Shown piece after piece: positions 35,429-43,696 of a stretch of 64,000 nt of DNA (position 1 is the first letter of the stretch; each line of letters begins with the position of its first letter). Position numbers and translations under genes: made by a program. Origin of the DNA: Sphingopyxis macrogoltabida (GTDB taxonomy: Bacteria; Pseudomonadota; Alphaproteobacteria; Sphingomonadales; Sphingomonadaceae). The notes beneath the pieces are model-generated. The model did no database searches. It saw only the letters and a program-made list of their open reading frames with translations, and had not been told where the DNA came from. The stretch spans positions 3,413,001 to 3,477,000 of the forward strand of contig NZ_CP012700.1 in NCBI RefSeq assembly GCF_001307295.1, in the 5' to 3' direction.

Positions 35429-36313
35429 ATGCATATGGTGATGACGGGTGCGACATCGGGTTTCGGCGCCGATGCGGCGGGCCGGCTGGCGGCGGCGGGG
35501 CATCGGCTGACGATCGGGGCGCGTCGCCCCGATGCGGTCGACGGGGGCTGGGGCGCCGCGGCACTGCCGCTCGACCTCGACGATTTCGCGTCGGTCGATC
35601 ACTTTGCCGAGGCGATTGCGAAGGGGCCGGCGATCGATGCACTGATACTCAACGCGGGGTTGCAGACGTCGAAGCTGGAGGTCGGCGCGGACGGTTTCGA
35701 GCGGACCTTTGCGGTCAACCAGCTTGCGCATTTCCGGCTACTCCACCGGCTGCTGCCGCACCTCGCGCCCGGGACGCGGGTGATCCTGACCGGCAGCGGG
35801 ACGCACGATCCCGAGGAAAAGACGCTGGTGACCCCGCCCGCGCACGCCAATGCCGAATGGCTGGCGTATCCCGATCGCGACCCGACGCTGCCGAAGAAGG
35901 ATCAGGCGCAGGCGTTCCGCGCCTATAGCGCGTCGAAGCTCGCCAATATCATGACGGCGCGCGAACTGGCACACCGCCGCCCCGATCTGGCCGCGATGAG
36001 CTTCGATCCCGGCTATGTGCCGTGGACCGGGCTGGCGCGGTCGAGCGGGAAGATCATCTCGTCGCTGGCCAGCCTGATCCTGCCGCTGACGATGAAGCGC
36101 GACCGCAAGAGCACGATCGCGCTGTCGGGCCAATATCTCGCGGCGCTGGCCGCGGACCCGGCCTATGCCGAAGCGCGGGGCGATTACTGGTCGGTGCGCA
36201 ACCCAGCGCTGGTGCGGATCGCGCCGTCGGCATTGGCGCGCGACGATGCCGCCTGCGCGAAGCTGTGGGACGATTGCGAGGATCTGCTGGGGCTGGCGCA
36301 GACCGCGCCATAA
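35429..36313 (+). CDS. Short-chain dehydrogenase/reductase (protochlorophyllide reductase-like subgroup)
   Basis: This is a 294-residue SDR. The cofactor motif is TGATSGFGADAA at residues about 6-17, then LILNAGLQ. The active site has Ser in LTGSGTH and YSASK as the YxxxK pair. The long C-terminal part resembles the light-independent relatives of protochlorophyllide reductase. The substrate is unknown. ATG 35429 lies 9 nt after GGAG; ATG 35420 overlaps that site. It is likely repressed by the TetR protein encoded just before it. Confidence 0.87.
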   Translation: MHMVMTGATSGFGADAAGRLAAAGHRLTIGARRPDAVDGGWGAAALPLDLDDFASVDHFAEAIAKGPAIDALILNAGLQTSKLEVGADGFERTFAVNQLAHFRLLHRLLPHLAPGTRVILTGSGTHDPEEKTLVTPPAHANAEWLAYPDRDPTLPKKDQAQAFRAYSASKLANIMTARELAHRRPDLAAMSFDPGYVPWTGLARSSGKIISSLASLILPLTMKRDRKSTIALSGQYLAALAADPAYAEARGDYWSVRNPALVRIAPSALARDDAACAKLWDDCEDLLGLAQTAP

Positions 36314-36314
36314 A

Positions 36315-36345
36315 AATCCCCCCATCGCCGAGCGATGGGGGGATT
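36315..36345 (-). terminator. Strong intrinsic terminator, mainly for the OmpA-like gene
   Basis: A 14-bp perfect stem (36315-36328 with 36332-36345) has a 3-nt loop. Read on the minus strand it is followed by a T-run from TTTTTA, giving a classic terminator 28 nt after the OmpA-like stop. It may also end the convergent SDR message. Confidence 0.85.
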
Positions 36346-36372
36346 GCAGGACGGAGCCGAAGTCCGCCCGGC

Positions 36373-37299
36373 TTAAATGCCGTCGACAGCCTTGCTGACG
36401 AGGATATTCACCGCGACGCGGCGGTTCTGCGCCTTCCCTTCGGGCGTCGAATTGTCCGCCGCCGGGTCGGCTTCCGCCATGCCGGTCGGGGTCAGCATGC
36501 GATAGGGCTTCCAGCCGCAGGCTTGCTGGAGATAGTTGACGACGCGGCTGGCGCGCTTTTCGCTGAGTTCCTGGTTGAACTCCTGGCTGCCGGTCGAATC
36601 GGTGTAGCCGACGACGAGCAGCAGGGCGTTGTCCATTCCCTGCGCCTGGCTTGCCGCGGCGCACAGGTCCGACTGCGCCTGCGCCGACAGGACGGCCTTG
36701 CCGGTGTCGAAATTCACGTTCGTCGTGCCTTTGACATTATACTGGTCGATGTCGCCGACGCGGCCGCGCAGCGCCTCGGTCGCCGCCGTCTGTTCGGCGA
36801 AGCGCTGGTCGGTGCCGGTGCGGATCATCGACGCGGTGCGCAGATCCTTGTTCTTGAGCGCGATCTGGTTCGCGACGAGGAGGCCGTTCCACTGCAACGT
36901 ATCGACTGCAACCGGCAGCCCGTTGAGCAGCGAGTCCGCCGCCAGCTTGTCGCGGTCGAGGCCGAGGAAGCCGCCGCTGCTCTTGATCTTCGTATAATCG
37001 GCGATGGCGATCACCGTGTTGTTGCCCTCGGCGGTCGTCACCTGCATCCGGCCGTCGCTGCGCGCCGAGATGATGCCTTCGACCTTGGGGCCCTTGGTCA
37101 TTTCTTCGGGCGAGGGCAATGTGCCATAGACGGTCGCCATCGGCTCTGCTCCGGACGCGTCCGGGGCCTGCGTATCCTGCGCCTGCGCGTCCTGCGGCGG
37201 CGCTTCGTCGGGCTGCTGCGCGGCGACGCTGATGGTTGCGGTCCCTGCCAGCATCGCAGCCAGCAGTAGAATTTTACGATTTTGGGTAATGGCCTTCAT
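36373..37299 (-). CDS. OmpA-family outer-membrane/peptidoglycan-binding protein
   Basis: This is a 308-residue protein. A signal peptide covers residues about 1-26 (core ILLLAAMLAGTATISVA). A Gln/Pro/Asp-rich linker follows. Residues about 185-305 form the OmpA/MotB domain (TNVNFDTGKAVLSAQ, VVGYTDSTGSQEFNQELSEKRA, NRRVAVNI) that binds peptidoglycan. No beta-barrel is present, so it is a periplasmic or envelope-tethering protein. A GGAGGAG site precedes ATG 37299. Confidence 0.9.
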   Translation of the reverse strand: MKAITQNRKILLLAAMLAGTATISVAAQQPDEAPPQDAQAQDTQAPDASGAEPMATVYGTLPSPEEMTKGPKVEGIISARSDGRMQVTTAEGNNTVIAIADYTKIKSSGGFLGLDRDKLAADSLLNGLPVAVDTLQWNGLLVANQIALKNKDLRTASMIRTGTDQRFAEQTAATEALRGRVGDIDQYNVKGTTNVNFDTGKAVLSAQAQSDLCAAASQAQGMDNALLLVVGYTDSTGSQEFNQELSEKRASRVVNYLQQACGWKPYRMLTPTGMAEADPAADNSTPEGKAQNRRVAVNILVSKAVDGI

Positions 37300-37355
37300 A
37301 TATCGCTCCTCCAAAAATACAGGCCGCCCTCCCGGCAACCCGTGATCGTCGCGTC

Positions 37356-37381
37356 AACCATCCGCGTAAAAGGAAAGTTCC
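37356..37381 (-). promoter_or_regulatory. Weak EcfG-like promoter before the OmpA-like gene
   Basis: On the minus strand GGAAC (37377-37381) is followed after 17 nt by GGTT (37356-37359), one base from the EcfG -10. Start of transcription would be about 50 nt before the ATG. Stress control is possible but the match is partial. Confidence 0.35.
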
Positions 37382-37502
37382 GGCGAGGCGGTCCCGAAGC
37401 CGGGCGATAGGAGCCGATGTTGCGACGAAGCGATGCAACCCGCGTCGCATGATGCGGATTCTAAGGGTCAGCGAAGCTGCGTTTTGTGCCCGGCGGCGCG
37501 GT

Positions 37503-38294
37503 TCAGGCGTTGCGCGCCGTCAGACCGCCGTCGACGGGGATTACCGCGCCGGTGATATAGCTCGCGGCGGGCAGCACGAGGCTGAGCGTCATATGCGCGA
37601 CTTCCTCGGGGTTGCCATAGCGGCGGAGCGCGGTGCGCCGCCGCGCGAATACCGCCTTGTCCTCGTCGGGCACCTTGTCGGTCATGCCGGTATGGATCGG
37701 GCCCGGGCAGATGCAATTGACCGTAATGGCTTCCTTGCCGAGATCGACGGCGAGGCCGCGCGTCAGTCCGGTAACCCCGGTCTTGGCGGCGACATAAGGC
37801 GTATCGCCCGGCGTCGCGCCGAGCCCTTCGGTCGAGGCGATGTTGACGATGCGCGCGGCATCGCTTTTTCGGAGGAACGGCAGCGCGGCTCGGGCCATGC
37901 GCTGGTGCGCGGTCAGCATCACCGCGATCGCACGGTGCCAGATCGCCTCATATTCCCAGATCGCCTCATATTCGTCGCCGGCATCGAGCGGGGCAAAGCT
38001 CGAGACGCCGGCGTTGTTGATGAGGATGTCGATACCGCCAAAATGCGCGGCGATGACGGCGACGATCCGCTTGATCGCCTCGCCGTCGGCAACGTCGAGC
38101 GCGAAGGCTTGCGCATCGCCGCCGGCCTCGGCTGCCACCGCTTCGCAGGCGGCAAGGTCGAGATCGGTGACAGCGACCCGCGCGCCCTCACTCGCGAGGA
38201 GCAGCGCGGTGGCGCGGCCCATGCCGCTTGCGGCGCCGGTGACGATCGCGACGCGGCCGGCAACCGACCGCGAAAGGGCGCGCGGACCGCTCAC
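37503..38294 (-). CDS. Short-chain dehydrogenase/reductase with internal 6-residue duplication
   Basis: This is a 263-residue classical SDR. Cofactor motif TGAASGMGRATA at about residues 19-30, LINNAGVSS at about 90, active-site Ser in NIASTEG and YVAAK as YxxxK, with the C-terminal PVDGGLTA typical of the family. The substrate is unknown. The stretch EYEAIWEYEAIW is an exact duplication of six residues in the helix after LINNAG. The ATG overlaps the AMP nucleosidase stop by 4 nt, so the two are coupled. Confidence 0.88.
   Translation of the reverse strand: MSGPRALSRSVAGRVAIVTGAASGMGRATALLLASEGARVAVTDLDLAACEAVAAEAGGDAQAFALDVADGEAIKRIVAVIAAHFGGIDILINNAGVSSFAPLDAGDEYEAIWEYEAIWHRAIAVMLTAHQRMARAALPFLRKSDAARIVNIASTEGLGATPGDTPYVAAKTGVTGLTRGLAVDLGKEAITVNCICPGPIHTGMTDKVPDEDKAVFARRRTALRRYGNPEEVAHMTLSLVLPAASYITGAVIPVDGGLTARNA
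37938..37973. repeat. Perfect 18-bp tandem duplication inside an SDR gene
   Basis: The 18-nt unit at 37938-37955 is repeated exactly at 37956-37973. It keeps the frame and adds six residues. Such exact copies usually mark a recent slippage event. Confidence 0.95.
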
Positions 38295-39775
38295 CGGAAC
38301 GGCGGTTCGTTGAAGGCGCGGAGTTTGCGGCTGTGGAGCTTGGCGCCCTCGTCGCGCAGCATCTCGCAGGTGCGGATGCCTATCTGCAGGTGCGCGGCGA
38401 TCGCTTCCTCGTAGAAGCGGTTCGCCTGCCCCGGCAGCTTGAGTTCGCCGTGCAGCGGCTTGTCGCTGACGCAGAGCAGGGTGCCGTAGGGGACGCGGAA
38501 GCGATAGCCCTGCGCGGCGATAGTGGCGCTTTCCATGTCGATGCCGATGGCGCGCGATTGCGAGAAGCGCAGCGCGCTATCGGTATAGCGTAGTTCCCAG
38601 TTGCGGTCGTCGGTGGTGACGACGGTGCCGGTGCGCATCCGTTTCTTGAGGTCGGCACCGCTCGTCCCCGACACCGCCTCGGCGGCACCGGCCAGCGCGA
38701 CCTGCACTTCGGCGATCGGCGGGATCGGGATTTCGGGAGGCAGCACGCTGTCGAGGATATGATCATCGCGAAGATAGGCGTGCGCGAGCACATAGTCGCC
38801 GATCCGCTGACTGGGCCGGAGGCCGCCGCAGTGGCCGATCATCAACCACGCCTCGGGCCGCAGGACCGCGAGATGGTCGCAGATCGTCTTGGCGTTCGAC
38901 GGGCCGACGCCGATGTTGACCAGCGTGATGCCGCCGCCGTCGGGGGCGATCAGGTGATAGGCGGGCATCTGGTGCCGCCGCCACGCGCTGTCGGCGACGA
39001 GCGCGCTCGCGTTGACGCCCGACTGGTCGACATAGAGCCCCGCTGCCCCGGCGAGCGCAGTGTAGAGTCCCTGCCCGACCTGCGACCCCGCCCAGGCGAC
39101 GAATTCGTCGACGTAGCGGTGATAGTTGGTGAACAGGATGTAACGCTGAAAATGCTCGGGAGCGGTACCGGTGTAATGGCGGAGGCGCGCGAGGCTGAAA
39201 TCGGTGCGCAGCGCGTCGAACAGCGCGAGCGGCTGCGGCGCCGCCGGATCGAGACCGAAAAGTCCGTCGGCGAGCTCGTCGCCGATATCGGCGAGCTCGG
39301 TGGTCGGAAAATGGCGCGCGAGTTCGAGCGGGGTGACGCCGCCCATGTCGGAGCCGTCGCTGGCATCGAGCACATAGGGAAAGGGGATCTGCTGCCCCGT
39401 CCGCGTCACTTCGACCCGGACGTCATAGTGACGGAGAAGCAGGAGGAGCTGATCGCGGAGGTAATCGGCGAACAGTTCGGGGCGCGTCACCGTGGTGACG
39501 AATTCGCCCGCGCGTTCGATGCGGCCGAAGGCGAGATTGTGCCCCGCCTGCCCTTCGAGCCGCTCGCCCGTCGTGATCAGGCGCAGCGCCGGATAGTCAA
39601 ACAGCCCGGTCGCCGCGGCGTCGGCGGGCGGCAAGGTGCCGTGCTGGACATAGGCGGCGATGGCGGATTTGAGGGCGGCAACCGAGGCGGCGAAGCGGTC
39701 CTGCAGTTCGGCGATGACGGCTTCGACGAGCGTTTCGGGGTCGGCGGTTTCACGGGGTTGCGATGATGATGTCAT
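38291..39775 (-). CDS. amn: AMP nucleosidase
   Basis: This is a 494-residue enzyme that splits AMP into adenine and ribose 5-phosphate. The N-terminal half is the regulatory Amn domain (FQRYILFTNYHRYVDEF). The C-terminal half is a nucleoside phosphorylase-like fold with NIGVGPSNAKTICDHLAVLRP, MIGHCGGLRPSQRIGDYVLA and IDMESATIAAQG. The length agrees with the family. It is followed without gap by the SDR gene. Confidence 0.96.
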   Translation of the reverse strand: MTSSSQPRETADPETLVEAVIAELQDRFAASVAALKSAIAAYVQHGTLPPADAAATGLFDYPALRLITTGERLEGQAGHNLAFGRIERAGEFVTTVTRPELFADYLRDQLLLLLRHYDVRVEVTRTGQQIPFPYVLDASDGSDMGGVTPLELARHFPTTELADIGDELADGLFGLDPAAPQPLALFDALRTDFSLARLRHYTGTAPEHFQRYILFTNYHRYVDEFVAWAGSQVGQGLYTALAGAAGLYVDQSGVNASALVADSAWRRHQMPAYHLIAPDGGGITLVNIGVGPSNAKTICDHLAVLRPEAWLMIGHCGGLRPSQRIGDYVLAHAYLRDDHILDSVLPPEIPIPPIAEVQVALAGAAEAVSGTSGADLKKRMRTGTVVTTDDRNWELRYTDSALRFSQSRAIGIDMESATIAAQGYRFRVPYGTLLCVSDKPLHGELKLPGQANRFYEEAIAAHLQIGIRTCEMLRDEGAKLHSRKLRAFNEPPFR

Positions 39776-39829
39776 CGCGTCGCTGTTGCACGAAATTGTG
39801 ACAAAAGGGAAGAGTTGGAGATCGTCAGG

Positions 39830-39992
39830 CCCTCCCCTTCAGGGGAGGGCGGCGAAACTTGCCAGCTTGCTGGTTAGTTGCAGCGGGTGGGGGCCATCTG
39901 GCTTGCGTAAGGCCGATGGCCCCCACCCCGCTCGACTAAGGCCCGGCTATCGCCGGACCAAGTCTCTCTGCCCCTCCCCTGAAGGGGAGGGG
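39830..39992. repeat. 163-nt composite inverted-repeat element (CCCTCCCC family)
   Basis: The element begins with the hairpin CCCTCCCCT-TC-AGGGGAGGG (39830-39849), has a central long hairpin (GGGTGGGGGCCATC near 39885 with its complement), and ends with another CCCCTCCCC hairpin (39971-39992). The stretch ACTTGCCAGCTTGCTGG after the first hairpin closely matches the element at 56408. It lies between the peroxiredoxin stop and the amn start. Confidence 0.85.
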
Positions 39993-40002
39993 TTGAATTG
40001 CA

Positions 40003-40485
40003 TCACAGCTGTTCGAGCATATGGTCGGCGCTAGATACCTTGAATTCGCCCGGCGCTTCGACGTTGAGCTGTTCGACGACACCGTCGTTGACGATCATCG
40101 AGAAGCGCTGGCCGCGCTTGCCCATGCCGAACGCCTTGCCGTCCATCGTCAGACCGACCGCTTCGGCGAAGTCGCCATTGCCGTCAGCGAGCATCGTGAC
40201 GCTGTCGCCGGCATTGGCATTCTTGCCCCATGCGCCCATGACGAAGGCGTCGTTGACCGCGGTGCAGACGATTTCGTCGACGCCCTTGGCCTTGAGATCG
40301 GCCGCCTTGTCGACGAAGCCCGGCAGGTGCTTGGCCGAACAGGTCGGGGTGAAGGCGCCCGGGACCGAGAAGAGCGCGACCTTGCGGCCCTTGAAATAAT
40401 CGGCGGTGCTGACCTGTTCGGGACCGTTTTCGGTCACCTTGACCAGCGTCGTTTCGGGCAGCTTGTCTCCGGTCTGGATTGTCAT
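40003..40485 (-). CDS. Peroxiredoxin, Prx5/glutaredoxin-dependent type
   Basis: This is a 160-residue thiol peroxidase that reduces hydroperoxides. The peroxidatic cysteine is Cys49 in VPGAFTPTCS. FSVPGAF, NDAFVMGAWG and ADGNGDFAEAVGL are typical of the Prx5 branch. No signal peptide, so cytosolic. It is divergent from yqgE, with 162 nt between. Confidence 0.94.
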   Translation of the reverse strand: MTIQTGDKLPETTLVKVTENGPEQVSTADYFKGRKVALFSVPGAFTPTCSAKHLPGFVDKAADLKAKGVDEIVCTAVNDAFVMGAWGKNANAGDSVTMLADGNGDFAEAVGLTMDGKAFGMGKRGQRFSMIVNDGVVEQLNVEAPGEFKVSSADHMLEQL

Positions 40486-40647
40486 CTCGGCATCCTTTTC
40501 ATTGAGGGGATTTGGTCGCGGCAGACATTGGGGCGCGCGGCGCGCGAGTCAAGGACAGGAAGCCGACCGGGAAAATTATCGCCGTGCAGCCGGCCGGGCA
40601 CCGCAAAGGCGCTGGACCCTTTGCACGCCGCCGGGCATTGTAGCGAT

Positions 40648-41214
40648 ATGGAAACCGCGCCCTCCTGGTTCACCGGCCAGCTGCTGCTGGCCTTGCCCGG
40701 CATCGGCGACCCGCGTTTCGAACATTCGGTGATAGCGATGATCAGCCATGACGAAGAGGGCGCGATGGGGATCGGCATCGCCGACCCGATCGGCGGGATG
40801 ACCGTCGGCGCGGTGCTCGACCAGCTTGAAATCGCGCATGACGCCGACCCGCTCGATCAGCCGGTCTTCCTTGGCGGCCCGGTCGAGCCGTCACGCGGTT
40901 TCGTGCTGCACAGCCGCGATTGGGGCGGCGAAGGCGCGGTGCAGGTCGGCGACCGGTTCATGGTATCGAGTTCGCACGACATCTTGCGCGCGATCGGCGA
41001 AGGGCGCGGCCCGTCGCGCTGGCTGGTGGCGCTAGGCTATGCCGGCTGGTCGCCGGGACAGCTCGAGGAGGAAATGGTCCGCCACGGCTGGCACCTGACC
41101 CCGGGCAGCGACCATCTGTTATTTGAAACGCCGCCTGCTGAAAGGTGGCAGGCGGCGTTTGCGGAAGCCGGGGTGGACGCCCGGCTCCTGACCACGGAAG
41201 GCGGCGAGGCTTAG
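40648..41214 (+). CDS. YqgE/AlgH-family protein
   Basis: This is a 188-residue protein of unknown function, common across proteobacteria. Motifs: FTGQLLLALPGIGDPRFEHSV cut here as TGQLLLALPGIGD, then EEGAMGIGI, FLGGPVEPSRGFVLH, and GYAGWSPGQLEEE. The start ATG 40648 lies just before the conserved part. Its stop overlaps that of the convergent TPR-like gene. Confidence 0.9.
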   Translation: METAPSWFTGQLLLALPGIGDPRFEHSVIAMISHDEEGAMGIGIADPIGGMTVGAVLDQLEIAHDADPLDQPVFLGGPVEPSRGFVLHSRDWGGEGAVQVGDRFMVSSSHDILRAIGEGRGPSRWLVALGYAGWSPGQLEEEMVRHGWHLTPGSDHLLFETPPAERWQAAFAEAGVDARLLTTEGGEA

Positions 41215-41609
41215 CGCGCGAGCGCGAGCAGCGGCTTGCCCTGATCGAGGTTGGCGCGAGCAGTGCGCGCGGCCCAGCGCGAATCCACATAGCGGCCGCT
41301 GGCAAGTTCGACATCGTAGCGGATCGGGCTGTCGATCGCGGCGTCATAGGCGGCCGCCGCATCGGCAGTGCGGCCAAGGCGCGCATAGGCGGTGCCGAGA
41401 TTGATCAGCCGCGACGGGTCGCGCGAGTCGAGCGTCGTTTCGCCCGTGAGCTTGGCGACCGCAGCCCGATTTTCGCCGGCCTTGAGTTCGGAATAGGCGA
41501 CCGGCAGGACCTGCGAATCGGCCTGCGGCCCGGTGACGACGATGATCGACTGGGCGGCGGCAGGGCTCGCGAAGGCCAGTGCGATGAGCGGCAGCATGAT
41601 TTTTTTCAT
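41211..41609 (-). CDS. Small exported TPR-like protein
   Basis: This is a 132-residue protein. A signal peptide (MKKIMLPLIALAFASPAAA) covers residues 1-19. Residues about 40-90 look like one or two tetratricopeptide repeats (LINLGTAYARLGRTADAAAAYDAAI). Function is unknown; a periplasmic scaffold is inferred. The stop codon (41211-41213) overlaps the YqgE stop on the other strand. The region upstream is the longest gene-free stretch of the window. Confidence 0.82.
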   Translation of the reverse strand: MKKIMLPLIALAFASPAAAQSIIVVTGPQADSQVLPVAYSELKAGENRAAVAKLTGETTLDSRDPSRLINLGTAYARLGRTADAAAAYDAAIDSPIRYDVELASGRYVDSRWAARTARANLDQGKPLLALAR

Positions 41610-42011
41610 TCTTTGTATCTCCCCGAAAACTTGGGGTGATTTTCACGCTGGGATCATAAAAAGTCAATGTTTTCTGCAGTTTGTAACATTGCTGTCACAA
41701 AAGCCGATTATGCTCATCGCAGGGCGCATTATAAGTCAGGATTTTCAGAATCTTGGGCTTTGCGACTCGCTGTCACAAATGTGCGGCGGCGATTGTCACA
41801 ATCGGACCCGGCGAAATTTTTTCGCTGCCGGGTGGTTTTTTGCGTCGGCGATTCGCCCCCGGAAGATTCGGGGCGGCAAGCCGGGTTCGGGATATAAAGA
41901 AAAGTTTATATTTGATACCGAACGCGCTTTGCGCTAGGGCGCCAGGCATAATTGCTCGACAATTCGGGGCCGCTCGCCTGCGGCCGCAATTCACCTACAG
42001 GAGTCTCTACC
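41610..42011. other. 402-nt gene-free leader region before ahcY
   Basis: No protein gene is supported. The first 320 nt are AT-richer than the window. TGTCACA occurs three times (41693-41699, 41771-41777, 41794-41800), the last inside the palindrome GATTGTCACAATC. A terminator-like hairpin with T-run lies at 41807-41841. Two small hairpins follow close to the ahcY start: AATTG/CAATT (41950-41964) and GGCCGC/GCGGCC (41968-41985). The parts could be an operator array plus an RNA leader or a small RNA ending at the hairpin; none matches a riboswitch class I can confirm. Confidence 0.6.
41807..41841 (+). terminator. Terminator-like hairpin upstream of ahcY
   Basis: CCCGGCGAA (41807-41815) pairs with TTCGCTGCCGGG (41821-41832) with one bulged base, followed by GGTTTTTT. 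In the plus direction this is a good intrinsic terminator, but no plus-strand gene ends nearby (YqgE ends 590 nt earlier), so it may end a small RNA or attenuate a long leader. Confidence 0.65.
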
Positions 42012-43427
<1,416 letters not shown>

Positions 43428-43450
43428 TTACTTCGCCTGACGGCGAAGCG

Positions 43451-43527
43451 GCACCGGCCCGCTCCCCCACCCGGCCTCCCTGACGATAGTAGCCTATGGG
43501 AGGCCGGGTGGGGGAGCGGGCCGGTGC
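43451..43527. repeat. 30-bp perfect inverted repeat between ahcY and divL
   Basis: Arms 43451-43480 and 43498-43527 are exact reverse complements with a 17-nt loop. The stem is rich in CCC and GGG blocks and differs from the CGTCATCCCGG family. It lies 23 nt after the ahcY stop and probably stops transcription, leaving about 170 nt for a divL promoter. Confidence 0.88.
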
Positions 43528-43696
43528 TGCGACGTTTCCGCGTCGCGTAAACACGAACGAAATTGTGGACGGCGCGCTCATCGGACGATGTTGCGCGCCG
43601 TTTCGCTGTGACATGCGATTGAAACATGACTCCATCGCCTTTAGGGCAAGCGATCATGCGCGCGGGATATCCTGACAAACGAAGCACCGGGGCGGG

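Noticed and set aside
41942..41990. SAH or SAM riboswitch before ahcY
   Set aside because: Small hairpins exist, but I cannot fit them to the conserved bases of a known class. Kept only as a structured leader.
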